The notes under the pieces were generated by a model, which worked only from the letters and a program-made list of their open reading frames with translations, made no database searches and was not told the origin of the DNA. Positions 24,143 through 35,285 of a DNA stretch of 64,000 nucleotides are shown here, in pieces (position 1 is the stretch's first letter; every line of letters starts with the position of its first letter). Made by a program: the position numbers and the translations under genes. The stretch is from NCBI RefSeq assembly GCF_023159225.1, contig NC_063171.1:620001-684000 (forward strand), read 5' to 3'. This stretch comes from Perognathus longimembris pacificus. Its lineage: Eukaryota; Chordata; Mammalia; Rodentia; Heteromyidae.

Positions 24143-24315
24143 TTTCTTCTTCTTCTTCTTCTTCTTCTTCTTCTTCTTCTTCTTCTTCTTCTTCTTCTTC
24201 TTCTTCCTCCTCCTCCTCCTCCTCCTCCTCCTCCTCCTTCCTCCTCCTCCTCCTCCTCCTCCTCCTCCTCCTCCTCCTCCTCCTCCTCCTCCTCCTCCTC
24301 TTCCTCCACCTCCTC
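24143..24315. repeat. (TTC)n(TCC)n trinucleotide tract
   Basis: About 20 TTC units pass into about 30 TCC units, with one TTC interruption near 24239. It lies at the tail of the following minus-strand SINE. Confidence 0.97.
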
Positions 24316-24482
24316 AGGGCTTGAGCACTGACCCTGGCTTCTTTTTGCACAAGGCTAACAGTCTACCATTTGAGCCACAGTGCCACTTCTGGGTTTTTCT
24401 ATGTATGTAGTACTGAGGAATCGAACCCAGGGTTTCATATATGTGAGGCAAGCACTCTAGCACTAGGCCATACTCCCAGGTC
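24316..24482 (-). mobile_element. Type I SINE, tail converted to trinucleotide repeat
   Basis: The ID-like dimer (agggcttgagcactgaccc to ggccatactcccagg) lacks the usual gccagtcctgg 3' end, which is replaced by the TCC repeat. Confidence 0.85.
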
Positions 24483-24707
24483 TAACAGTCTTTCTTCTAT
24501 TGCCTTGCTGAATACAAGGTTTTTTTCACTCTAGGGAAAGTTCTAGGATAAGATAGTACATGAGATGGTTCCTATCTGAATGAGAAGACTCAAAATAATA
24601 TAGGAAAAACTACTCCAGAGAGTGAGATAGAGAGATACAGAGTCAGAGACAGACAGAGACAGAGATGGAGACTAGACAGAGCAGAGGCAGAGAGGGATAC
24701 ATACAGA

Positions 24708-25342
24708 TGTTATGCCAAGTCGCGAAACCACCACCAAGAAGACCACCGAGACTCAGACTTTTTTTTTTTTTGCCAGTCCTGGGCCTTGGACTCAGGGCCT
24801 AAGCACTGCCCGTGGCTTTTTCCCGCTCAAGGCTAGCACTCTGCCACTTGAGCCACAGCGCCGCTTCTGGCCGTTTTCTGTATATGTGGTGCTGGGGAAT
24901 CAAACCTAGGGCCTCGTGTATCTGAGGCAGGCACTCTTGCCACTAGGCTATATCCCCAGCCCCGAGACTCAGACATTTTGAAATGCAATAGCAAGGCAAG
25001 ACTTTATTCAAGCGGGGCCGTGGCCCGGGCCTTGTCCTACCCACCGACACACCGGAGGTTAGGAGGCCGCCTCGAGCTGTGATTATACAGAGCTTATAAA
25101 GGCAAAAGACAAAGTTACAGCAATCAGGTGTTTAAGCAAGCAAGATTACGGGTACAAATCTGATTAGCTCAGGGTTCTAGGCATTCCAGGGGCGGTTAGA
25201 GTTAAGCATTCCCAGGCAGTTAGAGTTCTCGACCGGCTGGGCCCTAATAAGCTTGTCCTGGGTTTGCTCACAGTTTAAACAGACAACAAAATGGGGGATG
25301 CCTGAAAATGGGGTTTACTTTAACTCTTCATTTCCCCCTTCA
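24708..25342 (-). mobile_element. Solo LTR 2, same family as LTR 1
   Basis: Same family and orientation as the LTR at 21960. It is 635 bp because a SINE (24759-24961) and its duplicated target are inside; without them it is about 419 bp. It starts TG and ends CA, and is flanked by a 5-bp direct repeat acaga (24703-24707, 25343-25347). The polyadenylation signal on the minus strand is at 25003-25008. It carries an extra tttcccccttca end that LTR 1 lacks. Different flanking duplications show that the two LTRs are independent insertions. Confidence 0.83.
24759..24961 (-). mobile_element. Type I SINE inside LTR 2
   Basis: A well-preserved ID-like dimer with a T-run tail. Its perfect 13-bp target-site duplication ccgagactcagac lies at 24746-24758 and 24962-24974. 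It is younger than the LTR. Confidence 0.95.
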
Positions 25343-25480
25343 ACAGACATGGAGAGACACACAGAGAAATACAAAGAAAATGAGCGATCACAAAAGAGGT
25401 GACAGGAAGCTATCACTTGGCAGATTCTAATAAATACAAAATCCACAAGGAAGCTCTACCACTTTTTTTAGTTTTTAACT

Positions 25481-25482
<2 letters not shown>

Positions 25483-25546
<64 letters not shown>

Positions 25547-25655
25547 TGTGTGTGTGTCTTGGGGCTTGAACTCAGGGCCTTGATGCTGTCCCTGAGCTCT
25601 CTTGCTCAGGCTAGTGTTCAATCACTGGAAACACAGTTCCACTTGTGGCCTTTTC
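25483..25655 (-). mobile_element. Truncated SINE with (CT)n(GT)n tail
   Basis: A compound microsatellite at 25483-25556 leads into the ID-like part of a type II SINE (ggggcttgaactcagggcc, then cagttccacttgtggcc). The rest of the SINE is missing where the minisatellite begins at 25661. Confidence 0.8.
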
Positions 25656-25660
25656 AAGAA

Positions 25661-26190
25661 ATAAAGCTGGATATTTCTTGTACAGATACCATGAGATAAG
25701 ACTGGATCTTTCTTGCAAGGACCTCTTGAGATAAGGCTGGTCCCTCTTTGCAGAGACACCAAGAAATAAGGCTGGACCCTCCTTGCACTGACACTGAGAA
25801 ATTAGGCTGGATTCTACTTGCACAGATACTGAGAAATAAGGAAGGACCCTCTTTACACTGATATTCAGAGATAAGGCCAGTCTCTCCTTGCACACACCCT
25901 TTGAGATAAGGATGGGCACTCCTTGCACACACATGGTGAGATAAGGCTGGGACCTCTTTGTACAGATACTGAAAGATAAGGCTGGACCCTTCTTGCATTG
26001 ATACGGTGAGATAAGGCTGGACCCTCCTTGCACACACATGGTGAGATAAGGCTGAACCCTCCTTGCACAGACATGATGAGATAAGGCTGGACACTCCTGG
26101 CATAGATACCAAGAGATAAGGCTGGACCCTCCTTGCAGTGACACCAAGATATAAGGCTGGACCCTCCTTGCACCAATACCATGAGGCTGC
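25661..26190. repeat. 35-bp minisatellite, 15 units without indels
   Basis: Units start at 25661 and then every 35 bp exactly to 26151, with a partial unit after. The consensus starts ataaggctggaccctccttg and ends with a variable cacagacaccatgag-like part. Units differ by substitutions only. Ten of the fifteen carry agataag across the unit join. Long minus-strand open frames (25611-26207, 25654-26226, 25865-26311) are translations of this repeat in all three frames. Confidence 0.96.
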
Positions 26191-26617
26191 TTTCTCTTGG
26201 GAAGCATGCAGCAATGGCAATAACAAGAGGATTTTGCTTGATGAGAAAAGAGCCTTTGTTGTTCACACAGGAGGAGACGTCACAAACGCCTTGCTGAATG
26301 GAGGGGTGCATTCTGCCTGTGTCCTCTGTTGGCAGAAGGAGAAAGCCTCCTTTGTAAGAATGGTAAACCTACTGCAGCCTATGACCAACCATTTTTTAGA
26401 CACCCCACCTTCTTGACACTATCATCAGCTAAAGCCTAGATGCACTTCAGCATAAATTCTGTAAGCAACAAAATCCTCAAGTTGTCTTTACAGAAATTCA
26501 TGCAGGATCTAATCCAGGCTACTGTGGAGCAACTTGCAACAATAAAACCAGGCAGATCTTGCTACATCAGGAAAAGCCAATGAATCAACATTAATCAAGA
26601 TGGTATTGAATCACACA

Positions 26618-26618
<1 letters not shown>

Positions 26619-26662
<44 letters not shown>

Positions 26663-26903
26663 CTGCATACATGCACGCATGTATGTGCCAGTACTGGGAC
26701 TGAACTCAGGAACTGGGCATTGTCTGTGAGCTCTTTTTGCTCAAACTAGCCCTCTGAGCCACAGCTCCACTTATGGCTGTTTGGTAGTTAATTGGAGATA
26801 AGAGTTTCACCGAATTTCCTGGCTGGCTTCAAACCATGATCCTCAGATCTCAGCCTCCTAAGTAGCTAGGATTACAGGTGTGAGCCACCAAACCACAGTG
26901 TCA
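26619..26903 (-). mobile_element. Type II SINE with GT-repeat tail
   Basis: (GT)n at 26619-26660, then a hybrid SINE from gccagtactgggactgaa to acaggtgtgagccacc. Good match to the family. Confidence 0.9.
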
Positions 26904-27044
26904 CATGTTTTTGAAAAGAAAGTAGGTTCATTTGGAGAGAGCCAATGACCCTTTAAAATTAAAAGCTCAAAATTCTTTGTAAAGAATGTGAGTCCCCTGA
27001 AAAGAACTATGAAATCTTTCAGAAATACACTGGTTGAACACCCT

Positions 27045-27265
27045 TAGATCACGGGTATAATCCTAACTAATAAGAAATCCAAGATCTGATGGTTTGCGGT
27101 TTGAAGCTAGTTTAAGCAGAAAAGTCCTTAAGCTCCATCTTCAATTAACCAACAAAAATCCAGACTGGAGGTGTGACCCAAGTAGTAGAGCACCAGTCAT
27201 GAGCCAGAAAGCCAAGTGGACACTAGGTCTTGAGTTCAAGCCCCAGTATTGGCAAAAACAAAATT
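27045..27265 (+). mobile_element. Type II SINE, diverged
   Basis: Plus-strand order: gggtataatcctaactaa, then gaggtgtgacccaagtagta, then gagttcaagccccagtattg. Confidence 0.82.
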
Positions 27266-27392
27266 CTGTGCCCTATAAACATGTACAATGATTATATGTC
27301 AATTAATAATGCATGTAGGTAATTTATACAAAGCCAAAAGAAGAAGCATGCAACCTGTGAAGAGATGACAGTTTTTGTTTTCTTTTTTCTTT

Positions 27393-27520
27393 TTATTATC
27401 CCCACTTAACAGGGTAAAATTAAGGCAGAGTGGATAAGAACTGTGTCCCAGAGCCCACATTAAGATCTGAGACAGGACATGAGTACCAGCAGTGGAATTC
27501 CAGAGTCTGTACTTCTGATG
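27393..27520. mobile_element. MIR/L2-type relic
   Basis: ttattatccccacttaaca followed by a degenerate gtaaaattaaggcagag block resembles the ancient MIR/L2 3' consensus. Old and weak. Confidence 0.5.
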
Positions 27521-28062
27521 ACTATCTGATATCAGTGTTTGGGGTTAAGGAATGAATCAACTTATGATACAAGATGGTAAAGTACTTGGTAGTAGCCTCT
27601 CCCTGAGGTTCTTCCAAATGTCTTAGAATCCCTGTGGCACCCAAAATCAGTGTGCGGGTGTCCACTACACTGCCTTGAAGAGTAACCTTACTCACTCCAT
27701 TCTCTCCCTACTTCTCTCTAGTCACAGCCCAGGTCCTGGCAGCAATACTACCCAGATCTTGCTTCTAGGCAAAACACTGAGAGATAAGGGATTGTTATTT
27801 GAGGAGGTAGTAAGTACAGAAAGAACCCAGTTCCTGGAGCCAAAACTGAACTTGAATCCTGGTAAACTTTAACTGTTCTTTTCTTTTTGGTGGTAGTATT
27901 AGTTTCAAGTCAGTGCTTTGAACTTGCTAGGTAGTGCAAACATTAAGACATACCTCCAGAAAAAAGAGAGACAGGGGTTATGGGAATTTGAACCTAAGGC
28001 CTCACTCTTATTCACATGCTTGCTGAGTTGATGATCTTGAGCAATGCTTCCTGTTCCTTTAA

Positions 28063-28125
28063 CTTTTTTTTTAAGAGACAAGATCTCACTATGTTACCTA
28101 GGCTGGCCTTAATTCCTGGACTAAT
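28063..28125 (-). mobile_element. B1-like (7SL) fragment
   Basis: A T run, then gagacaagatctcactatgt and cctaggctggcc, is the reverse of a B1/Alu-type left end. Confidence 0.65.
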
Positions 28126-28254
28126 CTGTGAAAAACAAATGTTAAGAATACTAATAAAGAGGTTATCAGGATGAAATGGCATCATGTAGACACACAGTGA
28201 TTCCACAAACCCCTTCTCTTAGATGATGTGCTGGATACAGATCCTGTCTTTGTA

Positions 28255-28345
28255 ATCAGAACCTCTGGGGATGTTAATGTATGGAAAACTCACTCACACC
28301 TCAGTTTCCTTACCTGTAACATTGACTTTAAGACCTTAAAACCTT
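28255..28345 (+). mobile_element. MIR relic
   Basis: cctcagtttccttacctgta is the typical MIR core segment. The rest is diverged. Confidence 0.5.
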
Positions 28346-29260
28346 AAAAATGAGAATGGCACCCAGAAAGTGGCTTAGTAGTAATGAATGCCAGTGCTTC
28401 TTGAAGACAGAGCTACAGCTTGGGGGCTGGGTTATGTTTGTTTTTGTTTTCTAGGAGAACATGTGTAAACATGCATCCTCCCGTCCTGCTACCAATGACC
28501 CCTGGTTCAAACACTTTCAAGCTCACCCCAGTTTTAGATGACACAAAAAGCTCCCTTTCCTCTTTCTGGTTCTACAAACATCTGCTCAGCAGTGCCTGGG
28601 TCACAAAGACCTTCCCTGATTTCCTCTTCCAGCTAAACAGCAGGACTAGCCAAGGGACACCTGCAAGCGGGGCCTATAGGGCAGCCACGCTTCACCATTT
28701 CCCAAGTTGCCACTTGAGCAGCCCTGTGAGAAGGGGTAGAGGGGAGGGAGGGATTCTGCCCCTCTTCTCCCTAGCTGTGGGAGGGCTGACAGCCTGCTGA
28801 GATTCCATATATTCTTCCCCATGTCTGAAGAAAGACCAGTAAAGAGAGGAGAGGACATAGAAAGAAAGAGGCTTGCTTCCAAAGAAGCCTTCTTCACCAA
28901 AGAAGCTCCTCTAACTGAACTCCAAGATATGACAGTTTATGCTTGGGCAAAACCTGTAAGTCTTCTCCTCTTTGCCATCCAATCAACAATTAAATTCTCC
29001 CTACTCCCTTCCTATAAATTTCCCAGCAACTGATTCAGGAGACAGCTTGAACCTCCTTAAGTCTAATGTAAGACCCAGCTATTCTCAGTATGGAGAAGAC
29101 AGTCACTATTATTCTAGGAGCACAGGAACATGGGTCACATTGATCTGCTGTCATTTGCTTTCTACTTTTCTTCCCGATTTCAGGAAGATATTCTACTGTC
29201 GACAACAGAATAGTTCGACATATTTGAATTAGAGTTTCCTGCATGTGCAAACTTATAATG
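28346..29260. other. No gene recognised
   Basis: A 126-codon open frame (28420-28800, plus) and an overlapping minus frame exist, but neither resembles a protein I know and no splice structure is evident. Treated as unassigned. Confidence 0.4.
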
Positions 29261-29264
29261 GAAA

Positions 29265-29299
29265 GGGGCCGGGGCCGGGGGGGCGGGGGGGGGGGGTGG
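29265..29299 (+). other. G-quadruplex-prone G tract with GGGGCC units
   Basis: Two ggggcc units, then G7, c, and G12 in 35 bp, in otherwise AT-rich DNA. Confidence 0.85.
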
Positions 29300-29302
29300 A
29301 GG

Positions 29303-30635
29303 TAATTCAGGGCTATGGAGCCTTCAGCCTTGGAGGAATCAATTTTATTTTTCTTCAATATTTGGCATAAGGGGAAAGTGTAACCATTATAATATTTTTT
29401 TTCCCAAGTCTAGCACATTTATTCTTGGTACTCTGTCATCACAGAAAATCTTACCATATATCTCATTTTCTTACTCTAGCCACCTGGCTTATTCCAAGTT
29501 CTCTGAGGAAACAATCCACCTAGTGCAAATGGTCTCATGAATGAGAAAGTGTCTCATCTCAGAAGATCACCTTCTGACTCTAGGGGAAGGCTTTGGAGAA
29601 AAAGAAAATACCATAACATTAGCAGATTCAATCTCAGTGCTCAGTGCTGGCCATCCCGATTACTGTGGTTGCCATAAAAATTGCTCTCTCCCTTCTTGCT
29701 GGTTAACTACAGCACATTTTGACAATGCAATGGCAGCCATATCCTATGAAGTGCCATTTTCAGAATTGCTTTCTGTTGAAGAGTCACATTCCTGGAATGT
29801 TATTCTTCATATATTTCAAAAATGTATATAGTTCAGAGCCCAACTAATAAGAAGGCAGGCTTGGCAACCACCTAGGAAGCAGAAATAAGAGAAGAATGGA
29901 CGCATCACTGGACTAAATTGGTGAAATGTACATGGCTTTCCTTCCTCACTGACATCCACCTGTCTGGGTGAGTACTTATGATATACGCCTGAGCTGGAGG
30001 GACATCAGCTCAGTTACAAATCAATGATGCATGTTCTCTTGCTTACTCAGAATGAATGACTTAGTTTAATTATTGGAATGTTAAATCCCTCGTTTGGCTA
30101 CCAACATTTGTCTCCTTTAGAAAATTACAAATAAAAATTAAGAGAGAAAACTGCAAACAAGAAAAAAAGTGGAAATTCTTTGCTGTAGATTTTAGTCCAA
30201 CTTCACATAGCTAGAGAAATATAAGTGCCTGTTCTCCTATATAGTCTTGGCTACTAAATTCATTTTTTAGGCTTCTATAAAAGGCTGTAAAATTTGTACA
30301 GCCTTCCCAGAGCAAGCAGGTCTCAAGTCAACCCTGAATGACACAAGATCTATTTGATCAATTTTCCTTGCCTTTTTTTTGCCATCTATATGTGATACTG
30401 ACCCTCAAAGGCCCACTTACTGAATAATGTGTTATTAAATAATTGACTTCTTTAATTTTAGAGAACAATGCTTTTAAGTACTTTTCCTCATTTCTCCACT
30501 ATTCTTATCTTCATTTTACTCTAGAAATGTTTTGAGGGTGCCCACAAGTTTTCTTTATAATTTTTTCTGAAATGGCATAAAATTCTATATCAAATTAATT
30601 TGCTTTTACTCATTGGACAACAAATTATTATTCTG
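29303..30635. other. No gene seen
   Basis: Unassigned AT-rich DNA. A minus-strand-like trace of L1 (tggcataaaattctatat) is possible near 30572. Confidence 0.45.
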
Positions 30636-30639
30636 TCCA

Positions 30640-30860
30640 CTAACCATATGTCAGGAACTGGACAAATGGCTGTATATATTTACAATACACTATTCACTTA
30701 ATCACCACAATAACTTTCTCATACAGACTTCACTCTATCCATTCAAGCAAGATGTGAACAACAACAAATCACATCTCTTTTTCCATTGTCACAAACAATA
30801 AGTAATAAAGTCAGGATTTGACCCTATGTACTTGAGCTTGTTGACATCATACTCTATCTT
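30640..30860. mobile_element. MIR/L2-type relic
   Basis: The order atgtcaggaactgg, then attcacttaatcaccacaat, then aagtcaggatttgaccc follows the ancient MIR/L2-like consensus for its end region. Confidence 0.5.
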
Positions 30861-31875
30861 GAAAGCCTGCATAGACTGTCATTCTCATTTAGTCAGAAAG
30901 TGGTATGGATCAGGCTGTGCACTAATCATTTAGTAAGTATTTAGTAAGTATTCCAGATGGCCTCATTGAAATTTAGAGATGCTAAATAACTGTCTGAAAT
31001 TGTCTCATGGTCTATGAGTAGCAAAGATAGAGTTTAGAGTCAGTTCTATCTTCTCCAACTGTACAAATGATCGCCATGTGTTTCTATCTCTAGAAGAGTT
31101 TGGCAGTTTGCAGAGTGACTAGAAGGCTGGAAGCTCCCTCATTGCACTGTGGCCACTTACACTTAACTGGTATGCTCAAAGCCTTTCAATGATGCTGGAT
31201 TTTTAATATGTAGAAGACAATATATTTTTGGCAGCCATGAGAACCCTTGTCTTACACTTAAATTTCTTCAAAGTACCTCTGGGTTGCCAATGGATAAAAT
31301 TCCTCACCTATAACAATGAGCTATTGTTAATGAGTGTATTACTTTGGAGAATTTCTGGGGTGAGATAGAGATGCTCTTATGGGCTTTCATTCCTAGTGAA
31401 AGTGAACAGTCTATAAACACTTATCCTAAGTTGTTGAGCTTTCATTTTATTGTAGAATGTAACAAACCATGCCTTGATTAGACACTGGGAAGAATTTGGA
31501 TCATCAGTCAGTATCAGTAAAGGACTGGCCTCAAGAAAGATGTGCTTTCAATTTTGTTAATCAAACATTTTAAATGGATAAATGTTGTAAATATCTTATA
31601 TTAATAAAGCTGTTTTTCAAAAGGAAAATAAAGAAGGATGCACTTTTACTCTGGTCAGTTATCAACTAGTATCAAAATGCCTAAACCCCAATCATCATGA
31701 ATAGGCACCCCTTTAAACTCATGCTATTAATTGAAGGTAGATGTTCTTAGCTCTCCACTGGGAAGCTTAACATCAGTAGCTTTAGATGTGGCTCTCTGTG
31801 ACTCTTAGTACTCATGCCCTCCTTCTCTTGAGTGTGGTCTTAATTTCATGACTTACTTGGTTTTTTGTTTTTGTT
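30861..31875. other. No gene seen
   Basis: Unassigned. A direct duplication of tttagtaagta sits near 30930-30950. Confidence 0.5.
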
Positions 31876-31879
31876 TTTC

Positions 31880-32085
31880 TTGTTCCAGTACTGAGGTTTG
31901 AAGCTTTTTGCTCAAGGGTATGACTAACTCCTGAGCCAAAATTCCACTTCTGACTTTATGGTGGTTAATTGGACATTAGAAGCTCAAGGACTTTCCTGCC
32001 TCGGTTGGCTTTGAATCACAATCCTCAAATCTCAACCACCTGAGTACCTAGTATTACAGGCATGAGCAACTGGAGCTTGGTTTCG
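31880..32085 (-). mobile_element. Type II SINE, diverged
   Basis: Order on the plus strand: tactgaggtttgaagc, then tggtggttaattggacatta, then attacaggcatgagca. Confidence 0.85.
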
Positions 32086-32361
32086 ATTTTGTTCTGAAAA
32101 GATTGATGATCCTACATTTATATGTTTATATGTAAATGAGATTATTTAGCTAATGAACTTAGTGGCCTAGCTAAAAGTTTTTCCAAAGAAGTTGTAGAGT
32201 TGCAGCCTGGCTTCTCACAGTTTACAGTACAATCTGAGAGAAATAAAAACATGAAACACAGATTTAAACAATAACGAACAATAACTTAATTATTTCAAAA
32301 ATTCTCCACTTCCCTAAACAGACAAACATTCTAAAATTAAGAAATGGTACTGAGATACTGA

Positions 32362-32620
32362 GATCCAGGTGCTAGTGGCTTACATCTGTAATTCTAGCTA
32401 CTCCAGAAGGCTGAGGTTTGAGGATCACAGTTCAAAACCAGCCCAGCTAGGAAAATCCATGTGACTCTTAACCATCAAAAGGCTAAAAGCAGAGCTGTGG
32501 CTCAAGTGTTACAACACTTCCTTGAAGGAAAAAACTTAAGGGACAGACACAGAATTCAGGCCTAGCACTACATGCAGGTATGTGTGTGTGTATGTGCGCA
32601 TGTGTGTGTGTGTGTGTGTG
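32362..32620 (+). mobile_element. Type II SINE with TG-repeat tail
   Basis: ggcttacatctgtaattcta, then gagctgtggctcaagtg, then a degraded 3' end and (TG)n at 32577-32620. Confidence 0.87.
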
Positions 32621-32639
32621 GTGTACACACACAAAATAA

Positions 32640-33585
32640 TTGCACTGAACACTGTCAGCAAAACATTGCATAAAGATAAAACTTGGCCAAGTAGAACAAA
32701 GCTGATGGTGTATTTGCACACTTTTCAGACATCAGACAAATCAGATTAATTTCAGCTACACAATGGGATGATGATGTGTCCCACAAATCTTCCAACAAGC
32801 TCAGGGTCTTAGGAGGCTTAATAGCAATGTCTTCAACAAGCTAAGCAGGAATTCAGTACACAGAGCGAATTTTCTTAAACACATTTACAGTTGTGAATTT
32901 GTTTTGTTTTAGTGGGACAAGCCCCAGTAGAGTACATAGAAAGCTCGCAAAGCTTTTAGCAGATCCATTGTCAGTACAACTGAAGTAGACAATGAGATCA
33001 CATACTGAAAAGATTTGTCTCCCCTCAGATTTTACTGTGGGTAACAGATGAAGGAATAGCTCATGTACAGGCATGGGCCTCCCTTGATGGAAAGGGGACT
33101 GTGAAAAAGGATAGAAGAACTCAAAGCACGGGGCTAAGAAACAGGCAGGATTATTTTCAAGACTTAAAGGCTTACTGAGGAATTTGCTTTTGTCCAGCTG
33201 GCTTCTCCAGAATTGTACAGACTAGTGATACTTTCTGTGACCATCATCTCTCTCCTTTTTGTTGAAAATTATTATTTTGTGACTGTTTCACCACTTTGTG
33301 TCTTGCTGTATTGGCCAGGTAAGTTGTACATGTGCCTTTCCAGACTAAAGATGGATAAGCAGTGTACCTAAACACAAAACAAAACAAAAAAACATTATAT
33401 GAGGATCTTCAGTCACACATGAAGATTCATTTCAAAGAGAATCCTCTGAGATTTGAAATGATGCTGTGATGAGCAAGATTTCTGGTGGTCTCCTTAGAAG
33501 GAAGAAGCATTGCACAGGAAGGGACATACATAGTTGAAGAGATGTAGCCTGGTCAGGAAGTGTCTAACACTGCTTTCCATTATCC
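32640..33585. other. No gene seen
   Basis: Unassigned. An A-rich stretch lies at 33371-33392. Confidence 0.5.
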
Positions 33586-33589
33586 ATCT

Positions 33590-34078
33590 CTTGTTCTGAT
33601 ATTTATGATCTTTTCCACTTGAATGTAGCCTGGACCAAGTACTTGCTTCTGTCACATAAAATAGGCAAAATGACAGAGTGTTGTTTCCATGATTAGGTGC
33701 TAAAAGACAGTGACACTCCTCTCTATATACCTGTCTTGCTGATGGGCTCCTGCCCTGTGATATGCTTGCTCTTGATGAGACAAGCTGCATGCCATGTTAT
33801 GAAATTGCTCAGTAGAGATGCTGATGTCACAAGGAACCAAGGGAAATCTCTGGCAAACAACATGTGAGGAGCTAAGGTTTATAGAGTAACTCAGAAGGAT
33901 TTGAATTCTTGCTAACAACTGCGTGTGAGCTACGATGATATTCTTCCCAAGCATGTCTTTGAGAACTCAGCTGAAAGGAAGGACTTTGATCTAGAATCAC
34001 TGAGAAATAATAAAATATGTATTCTTTTAAGCTGCTAAGTCTTGGGGCAATTTTCTACACAACAATAGATAGAAATCA
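33590..34078 (+). mobile_element. MaLR LTR relic (MLT1-like)
   Basis: The end segment agaaataataaaatatgtat, then ttaagctgctaagtcttggg, then acaacaatagatag matches the 3' end of MLT1-type LTRs (AATAAA, ttttaagctgctaagttttgggg, cagcaatagataac). Upstream, gctgcatgccatgtt, then tcacaaggaaccaaggg, follows the same family order. An ancient ERVL-MaLR solo LTR. Its 5' boundary is uncertain. Confidence 0.72.
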
Positions 34079-34374
34079 CCTTACTTCCACCCTGCCCAAT
34101 GAGTTATACTGAAACATAGGATATACAGAAATTCTTGTTTTTCACATTCCCAGGTGAACAACGTCTCCTCTGAGTTTTGAAGTCCATATTTATGAACTAG
34201 GTACTCATCTCTTTAATTCTTTGTTCTTTAGAGAGAAGACACCACTCTATAATCTTCAGAAACATAATTTTCCTGTTAAGGGGATGTCATTGCCTTCTCC
34301 TTGTGGGTTTTAATTGAGCTTTAAATAAGGTTCACAGTAGATTCGCTTGTCTTTGTGCTTCTATTTTTGGGGGG

Positions 34375-34583
34375 CGTCTTTTGTGGGGCTTGAACTCAGG
34401 GCCTGGACACTGTACAGGAGTTTTGGTGCACCAGGCTAGTACTCTGCCACTTTGAGCTCCACTTCTGGTTTTGGGGTGGTTAATTGGAGATAGGAGTCTC
34501 CCAGACTTTTCTGCCCAGACTGGATTTGAACTGCAATCCTCAGGTCTCAGCATCATGAGTAGCATGAGCCACCAGTGTCCCAC

Positions 34584-34586
<3 letters not shown>
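34375..34586 (-). mobile_element. Type II SINE
   Basis: ggggcttgaactcagggcc to gtagcatgagccaccagtg on the plus strand. A (TG)n run (34587-34636) lies on its head side, unlike most others here. Confidence 0.88.
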
Positions 34587-34628
<42 letters not shown>

Positions 34629-34747
34629 TGTATGTGTATGTGTATATATACATTCTGTATATATATTCTACCAGCAGTTTTATTAATTTTTACGATTATA
34701 AAATAAAAAGATATGTCAATTGATGATAATTTTTGCATCTTTGATTG

Positions 34748-35004
34748 AACATTGGTGGTGATAATCCTAATTACTCAGGAGGCTGAGATCTGAGGATCAC
34801 TGTTCAAATCCAACCCAAGCAAAAATGTTTGTGAGAAACTGATCTCAATTATGCACCAAAAAGCTAGAAGTGGAGCTGTGGCTCAAGTGGCATAGCACCA
34901 GCTGTGAGCAAAAAAGCCAAGTGAGAATATGAGGCTCTGAGTTCAAGCCCCAGAATCAGCATACAAATATAATAATAATAATAATAATAATAGTAATAAT
35001 AATA
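34748..35004 (+). mobile_element. Type II SINE with ATA-repeat tail
   Basis: gataatcctaattactcagg, then gagctgtggctcaagtggca, then gagttcaagccccagaatc, then (ATA)n at 34966-35004. Confidence 0.9.
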
Positions 35005-35039
35005 AATAGCAGTAATTACATCTTTGGTATTCGTTTCCA

Positions 35040-35285
35040 TTTAAAGAATGCTTTGTTTATGTCAGATGCTATGTGAGCACTTTATGTGAGCTGTATTATA
35101 TGAAAGTTAGAATATCTACTATTAATAACTTGACCTAAAATTCTGTTTTCCAATTTGAAGATGAAGAAATAGAAATTTTAGAGTTTATTCAGGCCACTCA
35201 CATTCCCACAGAGTAAGATACAAAACTGGGATCTTAACCTGAATCTAGATTATCAGTCTGCAGAGACCAACATAACATATTGAAA
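35040..35285. mobile_element. MIR/L2-type relic
   Basis: tatgtcagatgctatgtgag, then caatttgaagatgaagaaat, then actgggatcttaacc, in the order of the MIR/L2 consensus. Strongly diverged. Confidence 0.5.

Noticed and set aside
24085..24350. Poly-Leu, poly-Glu and poly-Arg open frames
   Set aside because: Simple-repeat artefacts of the TTC/TCC tract.
21960..25342. One provirus flanked by LTR 1 and LTR 2
   Set aside because: The flanking duplications differ, the old L1 continues directly past LTR 1, and the DNA between has no retroviral coding. They are two solo LTRs.
25661..26190. CRISPR-like array
   Set aside because: The units are contiguous 35-bp minisatellite copies with no alternating unique spacers, in a mammalian genome.
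28420..28800. 126-codon plus open frame as an exon
   Set aside because: No known protein similarity from memory and no clear splice sites in frame. Left unassigned.
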